NCBI RefSeq assembly: GCF_014839805.1
Contig: NC_051126.1
Coordinates: 9,060,609-9,124,608, forward strand
Source of the DNA: Manduca sexta
Lineage: Eukaryota; Arthropoda; Insecta; Lepidoptera; Sphingidae
Direction: 5' to 3'
Length of the DNA stretch: 64,000 nt
The translations under genes were made by a program, and so were the position numbers. Below are positions 1-10,650 of the stretch, piece after piece; within the stretch, counting starts at the first letter, position 1; every line of letters starts with the position of its first letter. The notes beneath the pieces were generated by a model, which made no database searches, had not been told where the DNA came from, and worked only from the letters and a program-made list of their open reading frames with translations.

Positions 1-1440
1 CTCCTGGTGCCTTAGTATTAAATCGTTACAATTTACAATATTAATCGGTTATTTTGTGTGTAAAATGTAAGCAATAAATATCCGGTTTGTGCGTCAGCCG
101 CTTGATAAATGGATGTTTTGAATCGTTGACCGGGAGTCGATGGTAATAGATGAAGGGCACACTCAGTGATTATAAAATTCTTCGGCTTAAAAACAACATG
201 TCATCAAGTATAATTGATGTCGATTTGCATATCTCGCTCGTCATCCGTTGATCGTCATGCACATTAAACGTTATATTTTTGTAGTGTTATTTATGTACGG
301 CTATAGTATTATTCATGTAATTGTTTTACAAAAACTCAACATTTACAATGCTATTCAATATTTACGAAGTAATTAATTGAAAACTGTAAATTTTACTACT
401 TTAAATGCATATTTAGTTTTATGAATATTTTGTGTATATTAGACATAATTACATATATATTTTTGACAATTACCTTGTCCTAAAATTATATGAATCTTAT
501 TTTGTTTTTTTTTTTGACAATCATTCTTATACTTTAATAACACACAACTTTATCCATAGCAAAAGGAAACGTAAACAAGGTCGTCAATATAATATAAAAT
601 AATAAACAATACATAATTTACAACCCTATAAAAATGTGGTTTTACAAAATGAGTTATTTACATGCCGGTAAATTCCGAGATCACACCTATAGAATATTTG
701 CCAACAATCACCGCAGAAATCTGCTCAATTTTGCAAATTGTTCTACAATATTACAAGGGGCTCGTGCGAGCCAATCGTGAGTCAGTCCCGTTCCATTGAA
801 CACCGATATATCCGATTAACGGCTCTGAGGGCCAAATGAAATTATTTCGCCTTTTATCCGCCATCTTCATTCTACTGGATCACGCTAGGGTTGCCGAGAT
901 AAAGCCTAGTTCCTGAACCAGTACTGTTTACTGTGAACTAAAATGGAATTGTTTCCCTCTTTGTTGTTAATGTAAAATAAATAACACGCTATATAATTCA
1001 ATGTAAAATATTTTTTACTTTGAAACGAAAAAATATTTTACCTATTTATAAATTGGATAATAGTATGACTTGTTTCGGATACAAAACATCAAATAAAGCA
1101 TTCTATTCATTGATTATATAGTTATAAATACAATAAGTGATACGCATTAATTGATTTCCCGGTTTTAACGATGCAAACTGATGTTTTTGTTGCCAAATGT
1201 TGGATATGGAAAAACGTTTTTGAATCGGTGCCTGACTAACCAGTTACAAATATCTACTGAGATGATTAGCACACCGGGAGTTACGTTTTTTTATTTAGCA
1301 TGATAACTATAATCTATATCACTTTAGTATCTTTATTTTACCTGTTTCAACTGGGTAGTCATGACAATAGACTCCAAATATAAAATCATCCTGTGAGTCC
1401 ATAATGGCTGATTAACTACCACCATTCAGTAAGCGTCTAG
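1..1440. other. AT-rich unique DNA, no gene seen
   Basis: I see no open frame of note, RNA gene or recognisable repeat here. There are short T-runs near 505-515. The motif GCTAGGGTTGCC at 884-895 sits in a slightly GC-richer patch that also holds CCGCCATC, and it is discussed as a separate site. Confidence 0.6.
884..895 (+). promoter_or_regulatory. GCTAGGGTTGCC motif, copy 1
   Basis: This 12-base motif recurs exactly at 36,274-36,285. Its 9-base core AGGGTTGCC also occurs on the other strand at 36,066-36,074 and 37,792-37,800. All four copies lie in patches richer in G+C than the surrounding DNA. A regulatory role is inference; I cannot name a binding protein with confidence. Confidence 0.3.
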
Positions 1441-1620
1441 CAACACTCCGTAGTAAAATATGTACGTAACAAAATTGTAGTGTTTTAAAGCCCTGCGCAC
1501 GCGCACCGTCCGACAATTTGTTGTCCAATCACATTGAGATCTCCGGCATCGAGCCGCCGCCGCCGCTGAATTGAACTAACTGTACCCAACTACCAGATGA
1601 TTGTCAATATTTGAGGCACC
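1441..1620. promoter_or_regulatory. GC-rich island with NRF-1-like palindrome
   Basis: This island is clearly richer in G+C than the DNA around it. It holds TGCGCACGCGCA at 1494-1505, which matches the NRF-1 / Drosophila Erect wing consensus YGCGCAYGCGCR at every position. It also has a CCAAT pentamer near 1526 and a run of four GCC triplets near 1554. Such a mix fits a promoter or enhancer, but no transcript or exon can be seen next to it, so the role is inferred. Confidence 0.4.
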
Positions 1621-2200
1621 ATTCAAAATTATGAGCTTCTCGATAAATAGCCTGTTACAATGGCTGCGGCGATCTTCGACATTCTATATTGTTTTCTGTG
1701 CTATTTGTGGGTAGTATTATGTTGTCCACTTTCTAGTAACTTTTCTGTTTTAGCAAATAAAAAAATATCTACATTAAATACTCGACTCAATTTTTAATAT
1801 GATGGTAGGTTTAATTTTTTTGTTTTTGCAATACGTTGTGATTACAATTTTAAATAAAATTTACGATTTGTCTAATTTTGTATATTAAATTAGATAGTCG
1901 TCAGTTTTAAAAGTTGATAGTTTAAAGCTGTCTCTGCCATTGTATACGCATTACGCACCTATCTGATTGACTCTACGACGGAATGGTGGAACTGCTCTGA
2001 TACATAGCAGACTCGATTCTTACTGACATCAAAATAAGTTTGTCATCAGCTAATAATTGCTTTACATAAGTCTGGATGTAGTGGCGCCCAATGTTACTCG
2101 CACAAGCCGTTTAAGAAACTTTCATACTATCTAGCATGTGGTGTTAGGTGAAGCTGTTGTAACACGTAAGTATGTGTTGATGTAAGTTGAAACACGTATA
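1621..2200. other. AT-rich unique DNA, nothing seen
   Basis: I see no gene or repeat in this stretch. A short GC-richer patch near 1970-2000 has no recognisable content. Confidence 0.55.
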
Positions 2201-2246
2201 TGAGGGATTGTAAGGGAGTGTGTATACACTCCCTTACAATCCCTCA
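2201..2246. repeat. Perfect 20-bp inverted repeat (hairpin)
   Basis: The arms 2201-2220 and 2227-2246 are exact reverse complements, separated by six bases (TGTATA). The palindrome directly abuts the SINE-like remnant that follows, at the end that would be that element's 3' end. Perfect arms of this length decay quickly, so the structure is probably recent or maintained. An open frame running through it is a by-product of the symmetry. Confidence 0.85.
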
Positions 2247-2512
2247 AGCCTCAAGCTCTTCGGAGCCTTGCAACTCCGAAGTGGTGGGCAGAGATACAAC
2301 TATTGTATTCCCACATTACCTTTATATCGCTCCTATAAGGAATGAAGACCGAGTCCGACGACGTATTAGGCATGAATGCCAATCTGGAGCAACTCAAGTG
2401 TATTTCTTCGAATCCAAAAACGCACACAAGTTTTAATTAGCAAGAATCGAACCCAGAAGCTCACGGTTCGTTACCTAAATGTGCTGCCACTAGATTGAAT
2501 AGACGCAGGCGT
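2247..2512 (-). mobile_element. tRNA-derived SINE-like remnant
   Basis: Read on the minus strand, this has a Pol III B-box-like GGGTTCGATTC (complement near 2444-2454), preceded by a degenerate A-box-like region around 2485-2500. Farther on there is a stretch reading TCTGCCCACCACTTCGGAG (complement near 2275-2295). That last motif resembles the 'ctctgcctaccccttcgggg' tail of the SINE group seen at 4.5, 5.4, 14.3, 15.3 and 20.9 kb. The body is diverged and no target-site duplication was found. Boundaries are approximate. A tRNA pseudogene with unrelated flanking DNA is an alternative. Confidence 0.5.
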
Positions 2513-4454
2513 TGATTGTAAAAGTATACACTTTATCATATGATATGAGGTGTGAAATATACCACTTGTATATCACCAAGATATATGCTTATGTTAATGA
2601 TACAAAGGTTAAAATAATAAAAAGGTTACCTTTCAACATTATGACTGAATTAAAATTGTATTTTGTATGAATAAGTATAAATACTTAAAATCCTTTAATT
2701 AATTCACCCTAATTAATAAACACACCCAATTCGCAATATGGTCTCGAAACCTGTCCTATGTATACTTGGCTAAATTAGACCAAATGTATCTGTTAGATCA
2801 GCCTCTTCATTCAGCACCAATCTCTGCTCTCGCATCTCGGAACACCCTGCAAATGCATGCAATCATAAATTGAACGAGAGATCTTCGTGACAAACCCCCA
2901 TTTTCCTTTAACGAGCTCGCGTAACACACTCTACCATCGGTTAGATATCGACTGCCTAATGGCTGTTACAATGTTCAGGGTTCGGTGAAATTAAGTTTTT
3001 AGTCGTTGCCAGATCTTATAATTAATTGACGAAATGTAAGCGTAAGGTAAATTAATGTGAGGTATTTTATATCTGAAATATACAGTACAAATCAGATTTA
3101 TTAAGTCAATTAAAAACACGTCTTAATTAACAGTTTTAGTTACATAAATATACTACTTAGACTTAACTTTGCACCATAAGTATAGTATGAAGATGATTTA
3201 AATATTATTTTTGCTACAATCGCGCAAACGAAAATGTACTCTATATCCAACTATATATAATCGAATGTAAGGAAACAGTATCATGAATTGCAATTAAGAA
3301 CTTCGCATGTCCCTTATAATGCTTTTTATACCAATTAAAAATCATAACATGATTCGAAGACTCCTTCATATTTGATGCCGTCAACGGTGAAAGTCATAAA
3401 TCGCTCACATCATAATCAGAGAAAAGTTAATACAAAGTTAGAAAGTAATGAAAAAAATGAAACATGTGAGCATTTTATGAAAATCTTCTTTTATTTTTTA
3501 TATTAACTCTGAATCGCAACATACTATATATGAGGCTTTGTACAAAAAAGTGTAATATGTATTTTGTGAAAGATCGTGTTTAAAATCAGAAACGATTACC
3601 GTCATGCGTTCTGATAGAAATGTACAATCGAATGCACAAATCTTATATTTTACTGAGTTTGAACAATTAATGTATTCACTATGAATGTTCACGTTACTAT
3701 TTGTTGTAAAACATTACTCATTATAATATGTTTAATGTAATTTATGTGGAAATTTGTAGTATAATTTAATTCCGATAGAATGTTTCTGTTAGAAAACAGC
3801 ATAATATCATTATTATACTACGAAAAAATTGTTTCAATAAATTTATAATTTATTAAAAGACCTAAGGGATCCGTGACTAAATAATTCACATAAAAACATA
3901 AGCAATCGTCAGTAGTTCCCTATAATTAATGAAAACAAAAAGTTGAAAGTATTAAAGTCAGTACGCATAATGAGTTAGAAGTACTAACACGTTCTAATAT
4001 TGTTATAACATTGACAAGGTTTTTTTTTACAAATAGAATCTAAACCTTAATATTTTTTACCTTTACGCATTGAGTTGACAAATAAAAATTGATAAAGTTA
4101 ACTTAAGGTTAACATTAGTTAAACTCTGTAGTAGTCAATAATATAGTACTGAACATTTTTATTTTAATAAAAAACTGTATAGATTTCAAAAGATTTATAA
4201 TAAGTCCATTTCCAGGAGATAAAAATAATGAATAAGTTATTTTTCAGCACAATAGAATACATAATGGAAATATATAACTATAAATCGTTTACATGAATAA
4301 CAACACATATTATACTCTATTGTGTGAGACTGTCATCTTAAATAGACAAAGTCTGTGGACACAGACACCATCCTCTCATCTATAAGTTGTACATTTTTTT
4401 TAATGATCGATATACTAGCCCTATATAGTCTTACTAATAAATAGATATATTATT
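2513..4454. other. AT-rich unique DNA, no gene seen
   Basis: This is about 1.9 kb of AT-rich DNA. The only sizeable open frame (3498-3692, minus) has no recognisable features and is of chance length. No repeat family was recognised. Confidence 0.6.
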
Positions 4455-4685
4455 TAGTACGACTATAGTGCTGAGGTTTCTTCGATCCCCGGGTCGGGAA
4501 AAGTGATATTGGGCTTTTCTATTCAACTCGCTAGTGGCAGCACGGAGACTGGAGCTTGTGCTTGATATGGCGAGAGGCTCACCCCGGTATGCGGAACGGA
4601 CGGACGGAATAAACATAGCGGAATGTGGGGGCACCAGTTGCTCTCCTACCTACCCCTTCCAGGATAAAAGGAGCGTGTCTTTTAG
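4455..4685 (+). mobile_element. SINE remnant, 'cttcgggg-tail' group
   Basis: This copy starts inside the tRNA-related head, at a stretch resembling 'acggtacgactgcagtgctgagg'. It keeps a degenerate B box (TTCTTCGATCCCC, 4479-4491), then GGGTCGGGAAAAGTGATATT, and ends with the diagnostic 3' block CTACCTACCCCTTCCAGGATAAA near 4648-4670. It is 5'-truncated because the A box is missing. It aligns by eye with the better copies at 14,290-14,515 and 15,270-15,505. Short open frames on the other strand are by-products. No target-site duplication was found. Confidence 0.65.
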
Positions 4686-5412
4686 ATTTTAGTGTTTGAA
4701 AAAATAAAATTATCTTTGGGAGTGTGTGTCTGTGTGAGATAAGAGAAACAATTGCCAACCGCAAACGAAAACTAATAGACAACTTTTTAAACCAGACAAG
4801 AAATGTGACTTTTAATCAGGTAAAAAACCTTTAGACATATAGTGAAACCGTGACCTAACATTTTGTGATGATTAAAATTAATTCTAAAATTTTAGTTCCA
4901 ATGCCTTTGAAGTCGTAAACGTTTGCGGAAAGCATTAAAGAATCAACAGTCTCATATTAAAAGAGGAAATAAGTAATTTTTATCAATGTGGTTCAGCAGA
5001 TACGCAGAAATCATAGCGTTAAGTGGTTAATTAGTTTTTGTGACTGATTGTACTAGATACAGTCTTGAAGAAATCTCGTTACGGATTACAAACGTTGTAG
5101 GTTATTTTGAAACATGCAAGCAGTTTTTATCACTAATTTGATGTAGGTACGGTATCAAACGCCTTCTGCCAATAATTGAATGCACAAATATTCATAAAAA
5201 CAATTATAAACTGTTCATTAATTCTACGCAATAAGCTTTTATGGCAAAAACGCATCATACTTTTGTATTGTTTTCCATATTCATTATATGTAGGTGTAAT
5301 AACGCGTATGCCTATTTCATGTGTTTTTTATTTCAACTACTTTTATTTAATAGCATGAAGGTGTTATTTTTTTTACATAAGCTAGCCTCTATCAATTAAT
5401 CGTGGTGCGAAG
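4686..5412. other. AT-rich unique DNA, nothing seen
   Basis: A GT-rich patch at about 4720-4735 follows the SINE remnant. The 60-codon open frame at 5176-5358 is of chance length. Nothing else was recognised. Confidence 0.55.
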
Positions 5413-5514
5413 AATATATTCGGAGAAATGTGGGTGTTCTAGATTCACTTCTGCCTAACCCTCGGGAACAAAGGCGTCAGCTTATATAAGTGTTTACGGA
5501 AAGAAAGAAAGAAA
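5413..5514 (+). mobile_element. 3' fragment of a 'cttcgggg-tail' SINE
   Basis: GGAGAAATGTGGGTGTTCT followed by ACTTCTGCCTAACCCTCGGG aligns by eye with the 3' region of the SINE group at 4.5 and 20.9 kb (gcgaaaagtgggtgctct ... ctctgcctaccccttcgggg). It ends in a (GAAA)n-type tail, AAAGAAAGAAAGAAA, near 5500-5514. The head is missing. A tetranucleotide tail at a SINE 3' end is expected for this kind of element. Confidence 0.6.
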
Positions 5515-5613
5515 TTTATATAAAATTATAGTATTTGCGATTCTATACTAGGATTGGCACTGAAGAATAAAACCAAATAGAACAATTAAAAAGCTTTTTT
5601 TTGGATGTTATTA

Positions 5614-5932
5614 TTTTTCTTGTCTATAATAATAATAATAATATCAGCCCTGTATTGCATACTTGCCCACTGCTGAACACGGGTCTCCTCTACTACTTAG
5701 AGGGATTAGGCCTTAGTGATCTAGTGATATAGATGAGAACTTCTCAGATGTGCAGGTTTCCTCACGATGTTTTCCTTCACCGTTAAAGCGAACGATAAAT
5801 TTACAAAGAATACACACATGATTTTAGAAAGGTCAGAGGTGTGTGCCCTTGGGATTTGAACGTGCGGACATTCGTCTTGGCAGTCCGTTCCACACCCAAC
5901 TAGGCTATCGTCGCTTTTTTTTCTTGTCTATA
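5614..5932 (-). mobile_element. tRNA-derived SINE with 15-bp TSD
   Basis: This is a SINE on the minus strand. The head is at the right: its A box complement (5896-5907) reads TAGCCTAGTTGG, a perfect A box, and the B box (complement 5852-5862) reads CGTTCAAATCC, one base off consensus. The body leads left into an (ATT)n tail at about 5626-5642. Perfect 15-bp target-site duplications (TTTTTCTTGTCTATA) lie at 5614-5628 and 5918-5932, so this is a genuine retrotransposition event. Compared with the copy at 56,885-57,212, about 45 bases in the middle are missing or replaced (around 5718-5736). Confidence 0.92.
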
Positions 5933-7460
5933 TTCAGTTGTAATTGTTCTATATGTTTTCCAAATACTAAATAAAATAAAATAAAAGTCTTACCCCCACG
6001 GACTAGTTAATAATATATCTCGAAAGGGGAAATGATTCTCGTATCATAACTCCCTAATATTAGTCACTTTTAAATGCATTATACTACTATTGCTAATAAT
6101 AAATGCACATTTCCGTGTTTTATTAAAAATACTAAGGGATCGCGGCGATGCATTCATACTGTTGCTAAATAAAAATAATAATAATACCCGCCTTCAAAAA
6201 CCACTAAAACCGAAAATAATTTACCTTTGTATACGAGTTACTAATTTTGGAGTTGGTGCCTAGTTTAATACTTTATACCTAACTTTCCGTTATCAACCTA
6301 TAGTGTAGTGTTTATCGGCTACAAGTTGATAGCGCATGCGCACCGCCTAAATCATTCGTTTGACGTTGATAAGTTTATATTGTTGTAAGAAACATGTGTC
6401 CACTCACTCATATACTTTATTCACCACCTGTTAGATGACGGACTTCATTAACCTGCACTTCGCATCGTATTATCTACATAGATGACAAGTAATTCTCTTT
6501 TATTTGGACTTACGAAATAATTGACCGTAAAATAACACATGATTACAACGCACTTCGCTGTCACCTGCAACCGAGTCCAATTGTCACAAACGTGGCTGAA
6601 CAAATTCAAAATTTCAAATCGCTTTTAAACTTTTGTGTCCATATCAACTATCCTTTTTCGTCATTAAAATAAACTTCAGAGAGTTCACTTTCCTTTTGAT
6701 AAAGAATAAATTATTTTGGTTGAAGTTAATGTGTAGAAGCTTTTTCAAGTATTGAATTTATTCAGCGACTTTTGTTGTTGATCGTACAATTTATAAACAT
6801 TCAATACAACCCAATTCTTAAACCTCATTTTATTGTTGGAGACTATTGTGCTAATTTATTGTGCGCTTTATATAAATCACATAAAATTAGGTTTTGACTC
6901 CAATTTATGACGAAAGAAATATATTTGTTTTCAGCTGAGAGAGAAATTATAAAATTATGGAGGTTACTTATAATTGCAGTAATTACGGGATTAGAAAAAT
7001 AGTGGGTAGAGAAGCACTCTATAGAAATCCGGATCACAGCCATGAGATAAGCGTGGTGTATTAACGGATTTATAGGGAATACTTAAAACTCTTGGTTTTA
7101 ATTGAAAGTTTAAACGTTTTCATTACTGTTTATTAATGTACAAGGTACATAAATACTGCGTTCATTGATAAGTTTTCACCGATACCGGCATAATGTACCT
7201 AATAGATCTCCTGGTACAAATTACTCGTACTTGTGCCGATATTAATAGTGTCAATTAATTATCAAGTTCCTACGCTAGTGAAATTTGCAAAACTATTAGT
7301 ATATATTGCAAGCGACAAACTTCTATTTGTTAATACAAATAGTGATTCTAAAAACAAAGTAGGCATCGAGACGTATGAAGTGTTAAATATTCATGTCCAA
7401 TATTAACTTTAAATAAACAATTAACAGAGATGTCCGTAAAGCACCACAGGTAATAATAAC
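5933..7460. other. AT-rich unique DNA with one NRF-1-like site
   Basis: No gene was seen in this 1.5-kb stretch. A GC-richer patch at about 6300-6370 holds the NRF-1-like palindrome listed separately. The minus-strand open frame at 6843-7043 has no recognisable features. Confidence 0.55.
6331..6342. promoter_or_regulatory. NRF-1/EWG-like palindrome
   Basis: AGCGCATGCGCA matches the YGCGCAYGCGCR consensus at 11 of 12 positions; only the first base differs. As at 1494-1505, the palindrome is followed by CCG. Such CpG-rich palindromes are very unlikely by chance in DNA of this composition. Function is inferred from the family consensus only. Confidence 0.35.
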
Positions 7461-7770
7461 TTCTTTTTTTATTGCTTTGAATGACGAGACGAGCTTGCCG
7501 TTTGCCTGATGGTAAGCGATACGACCGCCCATAAACAGTAGGGACACTATACAAAACCTTGAATTACAAAATATTCTTTGGTATTTCACTGCGCTCGCCA
7601 TACTAATACATAAGATGTTAAATCTTATTATGTCCAGTAGTTACACTGGCTACAATGTTCTTCAAACCGGAATATAACAATGACTACACACTGTTGATTG
7701 GCGGTAGAAGAAAACATTGCGGTGGTACTGACCCAGGCGAACTCACACAGAGACCTGCCACCAATTTATG
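7461..7770 (-). mobile_element. LINE-type 3' tail, 'gatggtaagcgatacgaccg' family, copy 1
   Basis: Read on the minus strand this ends at the left in GCAATAAAAAAA (complement 7464-7475), a retroposon-like A tail. Diagnostic blocks are GATGGTAAGCGATACGACCG (7508-7527), CACTGCGCTCGCCAT (7587-7601) and CTTATTATGTCCAGTAGTTACACTGGC (around 7623-7650). Matching fragments occur at 10.4, 11.9, 13.6 and 23.8 kb. It is probably the untranslated 3' end of a non-LTR retrotransposon, as no reverse transcriptase is attached. The right boundary is approximate. Open frames inside (7348-7601 minus and 7655-7843 plus) are by-products. Confidence 0.75.
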
Positions 7771-9226
7771 TTTCGACAATGAGACTCCGACAACTTTTGT
7801 TGGGCGGGTGGAGAACAGGACGAGCGATTTGATAAACATCTGATTTCATATCAAAACGAATGATTGAAAAATGACTAATACTACAACATAAAGTGCGGTG
7901 TCGTGAATTAATCGCTTGACATAAACTATCAATTAATTTTAGTTTGCGTAAATGTCAATTGCCTTGATCGTCATATCACCTGTTCTGATGTCCATTTATA
8001 ATAAAATAACGTAATAATTGCTATACGTGGATTATACTAATTGCTGGGTACACAATGTTTCGATTTAACTCCTTTATCTCTGTTCGCAGCCAGTACAATT
8101 TATCCATAGCAAATGAATTTAAATGCTGCTCTGTGAAGTCTTTTAGTAATCGACAGGTCTAGAACGTAGTTTATGGCTCACGCCTTTTTTATTTTATGAC
8201 TCAAACTCTAACAAATAAAAGTTAAATTTAAAGACCTACATAGAGATAGCAATTTTAATCAATTTTATATATGTTTTGTAATTTTTTTGACCCTCAATAA
8301 AAAAACTAAGGTTGAAAGTCTGATGGGGCTTAGGTATTTTAAGCCCATCTAAGTATCCCTCTAAGTTCGCCCAGGGGTCGTAGCCAAAATGCATTTTTAC
8401 AATCGTTAACGCTGCTATGTATGCGAATGACCTCGCTACAGACTTATCTATAGGATATGTCATTTCCGTATTTTTTGGCCCTGATGCGTTTAGGTATTTA
8501 TATTTTATTAATAATTCCTAGGCCTTGCCAATAGAATTTAATCAAGCTTAAATCGCTATAATCAAAAAATCAAACTGAGTTATAATCACCAGTTTACCTT
8601 TAATCAACTCCAATATTTAGTAAAACACACGTCGTATCAGAACACCTCGTTGCCACGTTCGTTCTTCTTCGTTAGCTTCATTAGTCGTATTCGCGATAAA
8701 TTCAACATTGTATACTTTATTTCCTGTGTATACTTTAAAATAAATTCCTGTAGACACCATCAACTACCCAGTGTTGTCCAACACCCCCAATTTAATTCCT
8801 AAACATAAATTACGCATATCGGAAACAATTACGCGCACGTTCACAACTTGAGGCCAGTAGCTTCGGATCCTATCTGACTCCACTTTCAATATAATTGCTG
8901 CGAATAATAAAGGTCGAGATATATCCGACGATTGTTGTCCGGCCTGGCATTTCGGCTTGTGTAATGTACTGCTGAGGTATTGCTGACATTTAAAGTTTAG
9001 AAATTAATTATTTATTGGTTGAAACTGCAGAGCGATGAATTTCGGATAACAATTTCCTTTAGTCTCTCTTTGGTATTTGCTGTAATTTTATGTGTTTGTG
9101 TATGGAAATAGGGCTGTGTTTATATATAACTAAAGATATTATAGATGGAAGAGGTTTTATATTGTAATAATACAGTGAAAGGGGACTTAGTGATGAATGA
9201 GGTCGTTGGTGTCAAATTTGCCTAAA
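7771..9226. other. AT-rich unique DNA, no gene recognised
   Basis: A minus-strand open frame of 75 codons at 8236-8463 lies in a slightly GC-richer patch (8320-8470) but shows no domain I recognise. The rest is featureless AT-rich DNA. Confidence 0.5.
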
Positions 9227-9286
9227 ATTAATTGGCTTCTATTGTGTCTGAAATAAAAATTTCAGACGCAATAGAAGCCGATTAGT
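9227..9286 (+). repeat. Long hairpin with strand-specific wobble pairing
   Basis: The arms 9227-9254 and 9259-9286 face each other across a four-base AAAA loop. All 28 positions pair in RNA copied with the plus-strand sequence, counting three U-G wobbles; those positions would be A/C mismatches in RNA of the minus sequence. The core GGCTTCTATTG / CAATAGAAGCC is exact. It could be a small MITE-like remnant, a hairpin RNA, or a chance palindrome that has drifted. The loop is shorter than in typical microRNA precursors, and no known microRNA seed was recognised. Confidence 0.7.
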
Positions 9287-10414
9287 CCAGTCATCAATGT
9301 TTGTGCTCTATACGCGTATTCGAAAAATAATAATTTTTCATTTATTTTTTCCTTAAGATCTAATAATGACGGAGAATCGTCAGGTTATATTGATTAAAAA
9401 AATAAGCTAACAATTGATGTTCTACTGTTATAGGGCAAAAAACCAAAAACTTTATCGAAACATTTTGCGCGGGTTGAGATGGTCGGATCCCCATGAAAGC
9501 ACCTCTCTTACCAACCGTATGCCTTTCCTTTAGTGTTTGAAAAGCACCTACAATTTATATCGTTTTATGTACAGTGGTCGGCAAGTCTAACCAATCATTT
9601 GATAAATGCGTCCAAGCAGTTTAGAAAAAATTGTGGAACAACGAAATCGACGGCTAAATAATATTATGAAAACTATTTTTCTTATACATTAGCTTTTGGC
9701 AGCGAAAAAGATGATGTACAGAAATCGACCAAATAATCGGAAAAATAACTATGACTTACATGAATTGACAGGCACAAAATGAATGCGCATATTATAATTA
9801 AGTAGTGTGTGATAAAAAATTGTAGTATAATATAGACAATAAGATGTAAATAAAATGAACACAGCAAACGAAAAATATTACAATGACATTAAAACTATCA
9901 TCTCTAAGGTTAATTGCAAGCCATTATACGTAATTGTTTTAAAGTTACGACTATAACATTGTAATCTTTTATTGAATAATTCACCCGGGAATTAATTTCC
10001 ATTATCAGATAACAAGACAAAATAGCTTTGCTGAGATTTAATTGCGAATTAAAACTGAGATAAAGACACCGTTTTAGCGCACTGTGTTATCTCACTCATT
10101 CCTATCGAAGACTGAGTTACCAGCGCAGGTTGATTAAAATAATCGAACTGTAAGACTTTTCTTAAATATGAATGGTTTTATAATGCTCGCAAGCTAGTTT
10201 AACTAGCAGCCTTTGTTCACTTGTAGCATATTAGTCTTTGTTTAAATTAGGAAGTAATAAGTTACGAAAATAACTTATCAAACATATTGATTGCAGTATT
10301 ATGTTTTGTATCTTGAGATAATATATTAAATCTAAATAATATTATTATTGTGGAAATTTGCACGGTGAAACATTATTATATGGTTTTTCACATATATTTT
10401 CAAAAATATATATA
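9287..10414. other. AT-rich unique DNA, nothing seen
   Basis: No gene or repeat was recognised. A 15-bp near-perfect palindrome GCTAGTTTAACTAGC occurs at about 10,193-10,207; it is short and AT-rich. The minus-strand frame at 9682-9867 is of chance length. Confidence 0.55.
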
Positions 10415-10650
10415 TTTTTTTATTGCTTTGAATGACGAGACGAGATTGCCATTCGCCTGATGGTAAGTGATACGACCGCCCATAAACAGTAGAAACATCA
10501 TCCTACAACTTGAATTACAAAGTATTGTTTGTTACTTCACTGCGCTCGCCATCTTAAGACATGAGACGTTATGTCTTATTATATCCATGTCGATGATGTA
10601 ATAGAGGATGAGCCTATCGCCTTATCGGGCACAAAGTTCAGACTCCACAT
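10415..10650 (-). mobile_element. LINE-type 3' tail, 'gatggtaagcgatacgaccg' family, copy 2
   Basis: The order of blocks is the same as at 7461-7770: a T-run then ATTGCTTTGAATGACGAGAC, then GATGGTAAGTGATACGACCG, CCCATAAACAGTAG, TTGAATTACAAAGTATTG and CACTGCGCTCGCCAT. Read on the minus strand it ends in an A tail at the left. Beyond about 10,590 the sequence departs from copy 1 (GTAATAGAGGATGAGCC ...), so this may be a different subfamily. Confidence 0.72.

Noticed and set aside
2440..2505. tRNA gene on the minus strand
   Set aside because: The B box is acceptable but the A box is degenerate, no acceptor stem is visible, and the following sequence looks like a SINE body.
8236..8463. 75-codon minus-strand frame in a GC-richer patch
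   Set aside because: The peptide looked superficially protein-like but matched no family I know. A profile search would be decisive; without it the call is unsupported.
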